From contig NC_081407.1 of the NCBI RefSeq assembly GCF_030272615.1, forward strand, positions 268,044,075 to 268,108,074: a stretch of 64,000 nucleotides of DNA, in the 5' to 3' direction. The notes under the pieces are model-generated. The model ran no database searches, had not been told where the DNA came from, and saw only the letters and a list, made by a program, of their open reading frames with translations. This document shows positions 35,426 through 48,200 of the stretch, one piece after another (the stretch's first letter is position 1; every line of letters begins with the position of its first letter). The translations under genes were made by a program, and so were the position numbers. Source of the stretch: Cryptomeria japonica (Eukaryota; Streptophyta; Pinopsida; Cupressales; Cupressaceae).

Positions 35426-35502
35426 ATAGAGCAGTATTTTGAACTTCATCAAGTGTAGATCTAGTTTACAGTTCAATGATTAAGTTCAAAATACTGCTCT
35501 AT
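35426..35502. repeat. Perfect 21-bp inverted repeat with 35-base loop
   Basis: Arms at 35426-35446 and 35482-35502 are exact reverse complements (outer bases ATAGAGCAG). The foldback has no flanking terminal repeats that I can see. It could be a MITE relic or a small-RNA precursor; neither is shown. Confidence 0.75.
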
Positions 35503-36060
35503 TTGACTGACCCATGTTGTCACATTGGTGTCATCATATTTTCTTCTTTCAACCTTTGGGCAGGATGCCCTCAAGAAAACCCTTGATCATCCACTCATTC
35601 ATAATTATGTAGCTCAAACACCTGGTGAGCCATATTCCTCTCTAAGATTTCCTCTAGCATGTTGCAAATTTGTGATATTTACCATCAAGTTCTCCATCTC
35701 TAAGCTTAGGGCACTGATGGAATCTTGTGTGTTTGCTTCTAAACCATTTGCTGTGTTTCAATTAGCTGTTGGACTCTTCCACTGCTACCTGACTTTCAAT
35801 TATAATCAAACTCTTGATCGAATCTTCTTCCATGACAAGATGTGTCCCAGACTTAAAATGAGGTGGATTGTATTAAGGACTGGATCTGGTTCCCCCTTGT
35901 TTGCCATACCCTAGACCCCCATAGTGGCATACAGTAGACAAAATGTAGAACCTAAAACTATTGATAAGAAATGCAGCTAGTGGCATATTGGATTGATTTC
36001 ATGTGCCAAAAGTGTTGCACTTACCACTTGTTAAGCACCAAATATAATCATCAAATAACT

Positions 36061-36302
36061 ATATCTTTTATTAATGGCAACTAATTTGAGGGGGTGCAAC
36101 ATCCAAACAAGCTACTTTGAGATAGCAATCCCCAAAACACGGATAAATAATACATCTAACATCCTGAGTAGTCACACTAATATATCTTTTATTAATGCAG
36201 CCACTTTGAGGGGGTGCAACATCCAAACAAGCTACTTTGAGATAGCAATCCTCATAACACAGATAAATAATACATCTAACATCCTGAGTAGTCTCACTTA
36301 TT
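36061..36302. repeat. 121-bp tandem duplication
   Basis: Two units (36061-36181, 36182-36302) differ at only a few bases; each contains GAGGGGGTGCAACATCC. A diverged single unit is at about 14540-14650. Confidence 0.85.
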
Positions 36303-37020
36303 AATCAGATAATTTTAAACCCGCTTATTATATTAGTAATGAATGCAAGATAAAAAAGAATAAGCGAAAGGAAGACAAGGGAGATATATAGAGGGAAGAA
36401 GAACAATAGTATTTATTGTAGCAAGCATATGAAAATACTAGAGAGCTAAGAATAGACTTTGTAGGACGAAGACAAGGAAAACAATTCCATCATAGATCCA
36501 AGGCATTTCATCCAGTTTTGTGAAGTCTTAGGCACAGTAAGCAGGCAGAGGATTTCAATTAGATGCTTAAAATCACTCTTGGAAGTATGAAGCAACTAAG
36601 AGCAAGATGATCGAGTGGACTAACCTTCAAAAGCTGAAGAAGTAGGAATGACTATAGGGTGCATGAAATGTAGGAGTTAAATTCATTGTTTACAAATGCC
36701 ATACCTCAGCCATGTACACAAACCAAGGGCTCTAGAATCAAGGAAAATACATAGCAAACACTTATCATGGAGACAGAGTTTGGAAATAGCACATCTCATA
36801 AACGGACTGAGAAAAGAAAACAGATCCAGATAAGCTTACATTAAAATAAATTGCTGTGATGAGCAAGATAACTAGACATCAGGACTTCAGAAATTCTAGT
36901 AACATATCTAAAGAGCTCATGACATGAATCCAAATTCAATCCCAGCCTGAGATGATTACTATGAATAATGGAATCCCATATAAAACTTGCACTTTGAGAC
37001 ATATTATGGAGACATGGAAA

Positions 37021-38068
37021 TCTCTATATGTTGGACGATCTGTTGAAGACCTAAAGCCTAAATGATGTCATCGGAACTTAGATTGTTAAATATTGTGATA
37101 TATTAATAAGGGAACAACCAGTAGGCAACTAGAGACTGCATCTGGTAGATAAAGCTTTGCAAAAAATTATGTACTGCATCTGATCAAGGAGTTCGTGATG
37201 GTTGGTTGTGGAGATCAAAGAACTGGAAAATTTAAGAATAGATAAAAAAAAAATTGAAAACAGAAATGTAGCATATAAGTTTGGATCTTATAGGTAGCTA
37301 AAGGCAAATATTTAATTTACATTAAATACTCATGGAACTTGATTAAATTAAGCCATTGATTAGGACAGATGTAGGCATATCGGGACTCAAAATCCTAAAA
37401 AGGATTTGGAGGTGGTAGAAAAAGGATTGCCTGTGCTGTGGTTAGAAACCAAACCCACGAGATGACAACTGCTAGAAGCTGCCCAAAAGTATGGCCACAG
37501 GGAGTTGCAAAAACCTGCTAAGGTGTACCACAAGTTGACAGTGAAAATTTGATGATCTCTATATGTTAGATGATCTGTTGAAAACCTAAAGCCTAAAGGA
37601 TGTCATTGGAACTTAGATTGTTAAATATTGTGATATATTAATAAGGGAAAACCAGTAGGCGACTAGAAACTGCATCTGGCAGTTAAGGCTTTGCAAAAAA
37701 TTGTGTACTGTATCCGATCAAGTTCATGATGGTAGGTTGTAGAGATCAAAGAACTGGAAACTGGAAAGGTTAAGAATAGATACAAAAGAAATTGAAAACA
37801 GAAATGTAGCAAATGGGTTGGATCTTATAGGTAGCTAAGGGCAGATATCCAATTTACATTGAATGCTCATGACACTTGATTAAATTAAGCCATTGATTAG
37901 GGCAGATATAGGCATATCTGAGACTTTAAAATCCTATAAATAGTTTGGGGGTGGTAAAAAAGGACTGCCTGTGCTGTGGTTCAAAGCCAAACCCAGGAGA
38001 TGACAAATGCTGGAAGCTGTCCAAAAGTGTACCACAAGTTGACAGTGAAAATTTGCGGCTAGAAAACA
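37021..38068. repeat. ~530-bp tandem duplication
   Basis: Unit 1 is about 37021-37555 and unit 2 about 37556-38068. Both start TCTCTATATGTT and end near GACAGTGAAAATTTG. Small indels separate the copies. No ORF is shared. Confidence 0.85.
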
Positions 38069-39145
38069 CTTGCAGAACTTCCCGACACAAAAATTGAATC
38101 AAAACAATGCTTCCACACCCACGTTATAATGAGAATTATTTGAAAAGAATTGTATATTCTGTAAGCATGAGAATGATAAGGCTAGAAGAATTGTTACTGA
38201 AGCCAGTACAGAAATTCAATTGATATAAATGCAGAAATAGCTTTATGAAATTCGTACAAAAACAAAGATGCCGCTTTTAGAATAAAGAAACTGGGATTGA
38301 GGTGAAGGATACATGTCATATAAAGATGCAGAAACATATTCTGAAAACTTGAAACTAGAAACAGAAACCTAACTGCAGTGGTGGTAATAATAATTTGGGA
38401 CCTTCAACTTACGAAAAGGACAACAATAAAGCCATCATCATAATCCCTAAGCACATCTTGCAAACCCGTAATCAGAACTTCTAAGTCCACTACATATAAT
38501 ATGAATATCTGCAGAAACTTTAACATGAAATATTTTGGGAGTGCCTTAGGTCAAGGTTCACAATCTTGATAAAATAGCATTTAATATACATGATAGGAAA
38601 ATAAATCTTGATGTAGAAAGCACATTTGAAAACTGGGTCACAGTTCAACATTGAATTATATATTTTAAAATCAGAAGATCCTGCAAATCATCTATTGTGT
38701 TTAGGAACGCGGTCTATTTTTTATATGACGTAGATGAACTGTTCTGCTATAAAGCTCCAACTTTGTCACATCAAAATTATATTATTTTGAATTTGCAGGT
38801 ATTCTCAACTAAAGCCATTCCAACCCAAAACTCTTGTGGCTATAGTCTGCCAAAGATCAAGCCAAAGTAGAATATGCTTCTGCCCATTTTCTGTGGAAGG
38901 AGATACTCATACCAGCTTGGATGCACATTTAGTGCTGAGTCAATGTGATATTCTATCTAAAGCCAGTTCAATGCCTACTTTAATGAATGCATATTTTGTG
39001 TAAGCACAGATACACCACATTAGTTTTTATTCATTTGATAGGATTGCATGTACAGTACATTATCACCATGTGCAACCCATCCAAAACTTCTGAATACATA
39101 TAAACTATATGCACCAAAAAATACAATCCAAACAATTTTGCTTAC

Positions 39146-39200
39146 CCTCTTCAGATGCTAGTCGGTTCCAAGCATCCATCCTGAGGGCCCATGTATCTGC
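39146..39200 (-). CDS. HAD-superfamily hydrolase, internal exon (third seen)
   Basis: The acceptor is AATCAAGCAG at 39201 and the donor GTAAG from 39145. It encodes ADTWALRMDAWNRLASEE plus the first base of a Gly codon. It follows directly from SWDNVV of the exon at 61279-61383 (phase 0) and continues as GKLIPDD in the exon at 13281-13354. The V-x-D-T...AW..LA.EEG pattern is the HAD motif I extension and start of the cap domain in the beta-phosphoglucomutase-like subgroup. The introns on its two sides are about 22.1 and 25.8 kb. It is short and sits in repeat-rich DNA, so automated annotation could easily miss it. Confidence 0.85.
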
Positions 39201-40643
39201 CTGCTTGATTACCAAAATAAAACCTCTTCTCAAAATTAGATAGAGAGATTATGCAGTAGATATAGAGTGCAATCAATTAATAAAACAAGCATTCACAAAA
39301 ATACTCCTAAAGCATATCATGATAACATTTAAGACGCAAGCTGCAAGAGAGGAATAGTTGAAATATAAGGCATGCTTTGATCCAAAATAAAGAATCCCAA
39401 AAAACAAACACCTCATCTTCTTAAACTTGCAGGAAGAAACTTGCAAAACAGTAAAGCACATCTATTTTATTTGTGTGGAAATACAAAAACAATGGACAGG
39501 CAAATACATAACAATCTACAATTTATCATACTGAACCTTAAAACATTGAAAATAAAGCAGCACAGACATCAACAGGCTGCAAATTTATGCTTAGGTTGAG
39601 CACCTTGAAATCTCTAGTTAGGAGAAAACCAAAGGCACAGAAGGAAATACTAATTAGAAAAGTTAAAACAAAAATTATAAGATGTGGATAAGAAGTGGCA
39701 AGAGTTAATCAGAAAGGAATATTGTTTTCCAGACCTTATGGCATTCCTTGATTTTGCTAATCTCTGTGCTTCCTTTGGACGTTAACTGTGAAAGTTAGAG
39801 AGAACAGTCAGACCATACTTGAATGGTATTTCTTAAAGTATTTGTACTAATATTATCCTGAGCTCCATTATAGCCACTTATCTGTGATCTCTATAAGTAT
39901 CCCAAGTTGCAACCATGGACCTCTCATAAAGTTGGAAAACAAGTAATGAATCACATCAAAGGAAATATTAACTGGAAAAGTTCACAATGCAGATAAGAAG
40001 TGGCAAAAGTTAATCAGGAAGGAATATTGTTTTCCAGACCTTATGGCATTTCCTCGATTTCACTAATCTCTGTGCTTCCTTCAGACATTAAATTTATTGT
40101 GAAAATTAGAGAGAACATTCAGACCACCATATATGAATGGTATTTCTTAAATTATTTTATACTGATATTATCGTAACCTCTAGAAGCATATGTATTTAAC
40201 TGTGACCATAAGTATCCCAAGTCTCATAGCATCCAAAAACAAGTAATGGATCACATCATAGATTGGAATGCTGTCCTTAATAGAATAAATCCATTCCCTC
40301 GGTCCTTATCTTACTGAGAGCAACAGTGATATGTTAGAAAATGGAAAGAAAGATCAACTAGGCCAATAGACAGAATTTCATTAGAAAATTAAGAAAAGAA
40401 AACAGGAGACAGTGTAAGCCCTTCAGAAAATACTGTCTGTGTCTATGTATGACAATTAACTGAAGGTTTTTATCATAAAGCACAAAAACAATCCTTTGAG
40501 AAATGATGAATTTCAAAGATATATATTATCTATAATGAAATCCTGATTATTATTAAAGAAATGCAAGTCAAACAGAAAAGTGTAAAGACCCAAAAAGTGG
40601 TTTTAAAACATCCAAAATTTAGTTAAAATCAATGGATAACATG
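39201..40643. other. Start of the 22.1-kb HAD intron
   Basis: AT-rich, no gene. Contains an imperfect ~315-bp tandem duplication (about 39640-39860 and 39955-40180) built around GGAATATTGTTTTCCAGACC. Confidence 0.5.
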
Positions 40644-41050
40644 TAATGTCCCCTTTTTGAAATAGGATTTAATAATAAATAATAATAAAAAAATAAAAAT
40701 AAAATAATATAATTAAAATTTTATTAAGTTTAATGAATGGTCATTAGGCATGAAATGAAGATTTGTGACTCCCTCAAACATGAGATATAAAAGGGAGAAG
40801 AGTTCATTTGAAAGGGGATGTGAAGGAAGGAAGAAACAATGGAACATATGAATCAAGGAAGGATTAATAGAAAGGAAAGGGAAGAAAATAAGGAAGTGAC
40901 TATTTCAAAGGGCAGAAATAATGAAAGGTTGTACTCTTTCAGGGTAGTAATTGTGAAGGCTGTGACTCGTGCAAAGGGCAGATATATGAAGAGGTGTGAC
41001 TTCTCCCTCACATTGGAAGATATGAAGGGAAGAAGGTTTCTGATGCAGAG
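40644..41050 (+). repeat. Truncated gypsy LTR of the TGTAATGTCCCC family
   Basis: Starts TGTAATGTCCCC and follows the 8616-9354 LTR through the AT-rich block, AATGAATGGTCA, the CTTTCAAAGGG-type repeats and CCTCACATTGG. Similarity stops near 41050 without reaching the GGGGACATTACA end. No partner LTR was found. Confidence 0.75.
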
Positions 41051-43693
41051 AGTCTTGGAGCTTGATCCAACTCACCTTCTGGATTGACTTGTCCTCCTTA
41101 ACCCTTCAACTACTCAAGCCCTTCCAATGGCACTTAGTAGGGGTTTTTGCTAATGAGACCTCCAAGGTCTGAACCACTTTGCCTTGCCTCCAAGGTATAA
41201 CCAATGGTTTTGAAACTTCAACTCCTCCTATTGAGGTTGCCACCTCAATCACACACACACACCACTCAAGGCTCCAACCACTCCTACAAGGATCACAACA
41301 CCCAACCACTTTCAATGTACTCAAAATGCATCTACAATATGTCTTTGAAGTCTTTTGAGGTTTTAAGAACCTCCAAACCCATCGTTATGGTTTCCTAACC
41401 CTTCTAGGTCTCTACCGGGCTCAAATAGGCCTAATTGAATTAGCCCTCCCTTGGCGGTTTTAGGGACTTAGTTTGCAAACTTCCCAAACATGGCTAGAAA
41501 TAAATTATAGATTCGAGTACCCTTTTCAAAGTTACAGACAATAATGAAAATGTGCATCTGGGTTATCTGTACAAATAGGGTTTCCAATACTGCACTATTT
41601 TTAATGGTTTAGGCCTCACCGGGTGACTTGGAAAGATGGTTTCAAAACCCTTCACCAGTCAAATCATCTGCTCAAACAAATTAGGGATTCTTCAGGGGCA
41701 TACTCAGGGCTTTCCAACCATGTGTCATTTTGTCCTGCACCAATCCCCATGTGCTCTTAAAATACACTTCTTCTGCTGTCCTAACTCACCTACTTCCAAC
41801 GGTGAGCCTAGGGCTTCATTGTCTCTCCTCCACAAGGTCTTGCAAAACAACAAAACCTATCCTAAACCTATGTACAGACCCTAACCTAGCATTCTCATTG
41901 ATTTCAACAGGTGCCATCAATGAATGCTTAGGTTAGAGCCATTTTTGCTCTTAAACCCTACTTGCAAGGGTTTTACACCAAGTTGCAAAGAATGGATGAT
42001 ATCTCTACAACTATAGACAATCAAACCTGCAAATCAAACTTAATGAAAAACAAATTCAATGAACACTCATGCCCTGCAATGAGTTTGTACAATCAAGTCT
42101 GTACTGGACCGTACCAAGCAATGAAAACAAGAGAAAACTGTCAAAAACGGTGAAAGGCAAGATTGCTTCAAAAACCCAAAACTTGTTCTTGCACTTCCAA
42201 TCCTCCAACCCGTACAATGAAGTGAATTTTGGCTTTTATGCTATTGATTCAGTTGGTTCAACCAACTTTTCAACGCCATCTACCAAAATTGCAAAATGTT
42301 GCTTAGCAACTTTTACATCTTTTGACTCCTAAGATGCAACTTTGCATTCTAATGCATTTCAAGACTCCTCAAGGTCCTCAAACACCCTAGAAGACCTAAA
42401 TACAACACAATAGACCCCTATTACATGATAACAATCATCTGGAGTACTACTCCTGTGATCTACCTAAGCATCTCACTTCTTAGGCTGACAGCATCCTGAA
42501 CACAAATGACTCAAACCAAAACTTGGACAACTCAACCACGGCTCTACTGAGTCCCAAATGGTTGGTCCATTATTACATCACAAAGACAACGCACAAAACT
42601 TGAAAGAAAACAAAAATTTCATGCTTGGAGTGTTAGGTGCCCTGCACCAGTTTCATTTGAGTGTTGTTAAGTTTTGATCAGATTTGTAGAAGCAGGTAAT
42701 TTTTAAATTTTATTTGTGCTTTGATCACAATTTGATATCAATTAGATAATCTTTATCTGAGTATGAATTCGAACTTCTTTTCTGTGTGTTCGAATGTCTT
42801 TTATCTGCTGGAGTATATCTTTAAATTGCAGTGTTGTATTCTCGATCAGATTCGATCTATCTGAGTATATCATTTATCAGATATAATGCATGCTATATTC
42901 AATCAATAGTAATATTCCTTTGGTCTACTGATCTGTGAATACTCAATCTGATAATGTGCTTACACGATATGCTGAGTGGTTGAAACGATCTACTAGAATG
43001 TGTTCTAAGTGCTGAGAATATATAATCCACCACTAAGCGAATTCGCCCTGACACAATAAATTCAATCTTCTTACTTATGGATGGCGATCTGATGTTGTAT
43101 GTGTCGCCTGTGAATTTAATGCATGTTTGAGGGTATTTTGCTGAATATAATAATGGGTGATGCGTATTAGTTGCCACTGTCTGCTATATATATTTATGAG
43201 ATATGGTATGGATCTGAGTTTGTTCACAGTCATATTCGGTCTGATACTATTCATATATTTGATATGTTATTAACCAGATATTATTCACCGTGAATACTAA
43301 CTGTCCTGTGTATGCTGACTGTCGATATCCAACCTGAGATTGTACACCGTAAATCATTCCAATCCTCCTTGTCAGTTGTATCAATCTGATGTGCTCTGCT
43401 ACACGTCAAACATTCATATATTCCTTGTTGATCTTATTCGATCTAATATTAGATAATTTATTGCTATTGATATTCAATCTTATGTTCGATGTGCTACGGA
43501 TCTGATGTTATTCACTGTGCATTATACGTGATCCATATCTCCTTGTTTGAACAGACTGTTTGTCACTTATAACATCGCTGAGAGGGTGACTCTTTCCAAG
43601 AGTCGCCACCCTACATAGAGGCACGGAGAATAGCAACTTTCTCACAAGTCACTAACTAATCAATCGGCTAACTTAAACCCTTTAGATAATGTG
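41051..43693. other. Intron sequence, unclassified repeats
   Basis: No convincing gene. 41.05-42.6 kb is CT-rich, with several short open frames and a (CA)n run near 41250. 42.6-43.69 kb is AT-rich with many scattered ATCTGAT and ATTCACTGTG words. A hairpin GGTGACTCTT/AAGAGTCGCC lies near 43595. This DNA was the target of TE-D. Confidence 0.35.
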
Positions 43694-43698
43694 TGAAT

Positions 43699-44002
43699 TG
43701 AAAAATAAATTGAATGAATGATTCAATAATCAGATGATTACATTGAACGATATACACATGTATATATAGAGGTTTCAACACGATGTTCTATAATTAAAAC
43801 ATAACGTTAAAGTAAAAGATTAAAGAGCTAAACGCTAAATTAAGCGTGAAAGCTAAATTAAGCTTAACAGCTAAATAAAGCTTAAAAGCTAATTAACTAA
43901 AAAGCTAACTTAACAAGCTAAATAAGTCGACAACTTAAAATAGAAGATGACCACTAAAAATAGAAGATGACCATTATAGAAGATATTAATATTATTTTAA
44001 CA
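43699..44002 (-). repeat. 3' LTR of TE-D
   Basis: 304 bp. Contains short internal repeats of AAAGCTAAATAAAGCTT type whose copy number differs from the 5' LTR, and a duplicated AAAATAGAAGATGACCA unit absent from the 5' LTR. Confidence 0.9.
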
Positions 44003-44015
44003 CCCTCCCTAATGG
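44003..44015 (-). other. Polypurine tract of TE-D
   Basis: CCATTAGGGAGGG on the minus strand, directly before the LTR start TGTTAAAATAAT. The same tract is at 57876-57888 in the second copy. Confidence 0.8.
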
Positions 44016-44928
44016 TCATCATACTCAATACCCTATAGGAAACACTGCAGGTGTTATGATCACAGATGCAAAGAACAATCTGTTGCTACGGAGACCCTCC
44101 CAGGATCTGCAGAATGTAAATGACCAAGAGTACTGTTGACGTGTTTTTTATGACGGCGTCCAACACAGAATAAAGTTGCCAAACGGTCACTTCACCCTCT
44201 CTTGATCAAAGTACAATTGCATGCTGATATAGAAGAAGAATCAGACAACCGACTCCAAGGTTCCTTTTGTGTTGCGGATGTGACTCAGTTGGCTAATGTG
44301 ATTGCTGGTAATCCAAGGGGCCTTACGTATGTTGAAGAAATCTATGCAAGCTCGAGAATTTATTGACGGATGATTTGCAATGAAGCTCTAAGTTTTAGAT
44401 TTTCGGATTATGAAATATGCAGAAAGTAAATGGGAATAGGGTAGAGGGAAGCTAAACTAAAGGTAATCTAATCCTAGGAACAAGGAGACAGGATAACTTG
44501 TGCAAAATCCAACCGCGCTTCGCTTCGCCAGCAAAGCACAACTTACACGAAGGCAGTGCAATCTTCAAGGGGAGTGCTAAAGATTTTCAAATTGTCAAAA
44601 GAAACCATCAGATAGAACAATCTCTCCTAACAATCGAAGTTAGACATACACTTATAACGAGGCTCAGACTAACTTTGCACGGTATGCAACAATCAGCTAC
44701 ACACCAAAAGTATGAGCAAGGACTTGGCAACAAGCGATCCTATCAAATCCAGTTCATCTAATTGCATGAAAACAAATCTAATCTATGAAGAGAACGAGAC
44801 CATGCAAGTTATGAAACAACACAAGAACACACCAAAAATTGAACAATGTATTAAGTGTTTGCTTCAAAAACTCCTAGCAACAATCTCTGACTATAGTCTC
44901 TCCTGCTTACAAAAAAGGGGGTCACCTT

Positions 44929-44936
44929 CTTATATA
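44929..44936 (-). promoter_or_regulatory. TATA box downstream of the X-B reading frame
   Basis: TATATAAG on the minus strand about 350 bp past the stop and about 800 bp from the element end. Conserved in position in X-A and X-C. It would drive transcription out of the element into TE-D. Confidence 0.45.
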
Positions 44937-45283
44937 GGCCTCAAGCCCAGATCACATGCAAAACCCTAATTAGGGTTTGCCCAAAAGATTCTCCACACAT
45001 GACGCAACAAGGTGGGAATCTGCATTAACTAACCCATTATGCCCATTTACAATAAATTTAAAAGGGCCTAAAATAGCGCCTATGATGATGATCATGCCCG
45101 GAATATAACTAACGTCGTCATAAATACCCATCATCCTTCAAGCGACGGCGACATGCAAAAAAAGAATCCGTCATAAAACCTTTATGAGGGGACGACATGC
45201 AAGAAGATTCCCTTATCCTATGGTGGCATGCGTTGACCGGTCCTGTGCTTAGTCAATTGTTCCCTTCAGCCATGAATACGCCA

Positions 45284-48200
45284 TCATGGTTCAATCAAAA
45301 GACTTTCGTCCAAAAACGGACGGCCATTATCTCGCTCATTAATGGCGTAAGTAATGAACCTACCGACGACGACTTCCAATTCTCCGATGGAGACACTTGG
45401 CACATTCTCGATGTTGAATTCCATCAAGGCAATCTCCTCTTCACTTCTGGAAAAGAAACTTTCCCAATCTGTCATGGCTTCTTGTGTTTTCTTCATCATA
45501 CCGGAGAATGAAGAAACATTTGCAAAATGTTCCTTGGGAAACAAATCGACGAAGAAAAAATCATGCAACTGGGATTTCAAAGAATTCACTGTTATTCGCC
45601 CGTCGCTAAGTTTTCTTGAAAATAAAGCTTCCATGGCACTGAGGATTTCTTCCTGTATCCCTCTGATGGATTCCTTCAAGGTGACGGAATCAATGCTGAA
45701 TTTATCAAGGGTGTTTTTCCCTGAACAGATGGCGTAGAACCATCGGGGAAAGTCGTAGGCTTTATTCTCCTGGATTACCTTCCCGTCTACCAGTGTTTGC
45801 CTTGGAGTCCTCATCAGAGCCCTGAGTCGGGAAATGGTTAAGTCTTGGTAGACATCAATGTCTTCCCATAGTCCTTCCGCCGTTTCCAATCTACTTAGAA
45901 GGGCCACGAACCTTGAATGGAGCTGAGCTAGATCTTCTACAAATTTCCTTGCCTCAGCATAAACATCATCTATCCATTCCCGAGAATTTTGTGCCATTTC
46001 TTTTGTAAGTTCCGCATCGTTAATTACTTCCTTAGGAAGGAAGGGAGGGGGAGTGGCTGAAGGACCTGCTTCCCTGAGGGGGTTCTTGAAACTCCTAACA
46101 TACTCGCATAGAAGTTCGTTTTCCTCCTTCAGCCGCTTGCACTTTGCTTTCGCTTTCAACAATTTCTCCTTCATGGCAAAGGAAGAATCGTCAAAATCTC
46201 CCATTACTTGACCGGTGGAAGCATGGCCGAGATCCACCTATCTGATGACGTAATCCTCCTGCCTAATCTCACTCCTATCCCTATCCACAGCAGGTTCAGC
46301 AATGTGCAAGGTTCAGGTTCTGGATTCTTCCCTGACTACCTTGGAAAACTTCCGGGGGGCCTTCCTTTCAGGTGGCTGATCCATCCTTTTCAATAATTCT
46401 TCTAATTCCTGAGCAGGATTGGGCTCCCCTCTTGCTTCATTTCCCAATTTGTCTACCAACCAATCCGGCGCAGGGATGGAATGGCTATACTCTCCTGCAT
46501 GCATCTGCTCTTGAGATTCCTCTTCCATTTCGCCAAGGATAGTCTCTACGAAATTATCCTGGCGAACCTCTTCCAAGCACGGGGAAACCTCCTGTCTCTG
46601 ACTCTTCGGCTAATGACGGCCCTGTGAAGCATTGATGCTAAGTATATCAGGTGCTGGAACATTTCCTGGAAGTGGGCCTGCGGGATGTAGGAACATTTCC
46701 ACTTCTTGTACGCTTGCGGAGCTGACTGGTGAATGTTCCCTTCCTGTCCTCGTCCTCTTTTGTGGAGGCTCCTCCTGCTGGGCTTCCTGTTAAACGTCCT
46801 TCGTCTTTGCTATCCTTGGCCTCTTTGGGGTACTCTTTCCTTTGTCTACCCGGGCCTCTCTTCCTGCCTGACCCTGTGAAGAGTCCTCAGTTGCCTCGCT
46901 GTGAGAATCCAGATTTCCCATCAACTGATATGTCAAAGGGACATGGTTTTCAACCAACTTTCTTGTCTGCCTGTCAATCCAGTGCTTAGTGAATTTTAGC
47001 ACTGGCCTAGCCAAAATGTTCAAATCATTTACCTCTGGCTCCGACCAATCTGGCAACAGGATAGGTTGATCTTTTATCCTCTCGAATTCGGTTTGCATCA
47101 AATCTGAGTCTTCCTTCACCTGGTCTGGCACCTGATGGATCTCACTTATTCTGATGATGTCGAGGGGCAATCTGGAGTGCATCCTTCTCCGGACCTCAAA
47201 GTCGTCCTCGGCACCGGCCCAGTAATCCTCCAAGTGAAATCTATGTATAAATTTGACACCAGCAACTTTCCTGATTTGGCTGTAGGGATCATATTGGGCC
47301 CTGGAAGTGTAGAATGATAGTCGGTAGAATGCCAACTCACCTGCTGCACTTTCAACGGCCTCCAATCCTGGGCATATCTCCATGAAATCCCCCAAGACAA
47401 CTGGAAATTCAATAGACTGCTTCTTCTTCTTCTTCTGCAACTGGTCGTAGGCAGTCAACTGCCTCATGAGCTCGAGCAATATAAGCTTATCTGATGGATA
47501 TCTAGGCAATTTGTAAGATTGGAAGGAGAAACCCTGTGTCCTGATGTAGGTGAACTTGGGGAACTGTAGGAACACGGCGCCATATTTCTGGACCAAAGCA
47601 CTTGCTTGCGGAGACAACCTCATGTGCAGCTTATTTTGCATAAGTCGTGTCAGGTACATGGTGAAGGTGTCATTCGCCAACTTGTAGGAATTCACGTTGT
47701 GGAGATGTAGCTGAGGATAACATTCATGCACTTTTAGCTAAGCTGGCCCGCAGCCCATGATTCCTCTTGCTGGTAGCCCATCGAATCCACCCCTTCGTAC
47801 CAGCATATAGAACAGATAGGAACTCATGAAGAAGGACTAAGACTTTTTCTCCTGCAAGTTCTTCAGTTGTTCGTGCAAGTAATGGCTGATCAATCTGGCC
47901 CAATCGATCAATGTATTAGAATTCATGATCTCGCCAATGTAGAAGAACATCCAAGGCTCGAAGTTCACCGTGTGCGAGCATCCCATTACTCTGCTCAACA
48001 TTTTTATCATGTCCACATACTCCTGCTTGAACTCGAAGATCGTGAGAGTCTTGGGCATCTTGGAAACGTGCACTCTAGGTTTCAGCAACCATTGCTTGTT
48101 GATCAAATCAGCGCACCTAGTGGGGCCTGCTTCATAGACTGCTTGGGCTCCACTGCTGGTCCTGTATGTCATGGAGTAATGTGAAGGGATTCCGAAGGCT

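Larger units (their letters stand above)
35358..39145. other. HAD intron sequence with local duplications
   Basis: No coding feature is convincing; a 129-codon frame at 35525-35914 is unrecognised and probably chance. The stretch contains the foldback at 35426-35502, the 121-bp tandem repeat at 36061 and the ~530-bp duplication at 37021, listed separately. Confidence 0.4.

Noticed and set aside
35525-35914. 129-codon plus-strand frame as a gene
   Set aside because: No recognisable motif, no partner exons, and it lies in the HAD intron on the opposite strand.
31446-44133. The three-LTR gypsy element and X-B share the target duplication AGTAC, hinting at a common integrase preference
   Set aside because: Two cases only; X-C, copia and TE-D have different duplications, so chance is the simplest reading.
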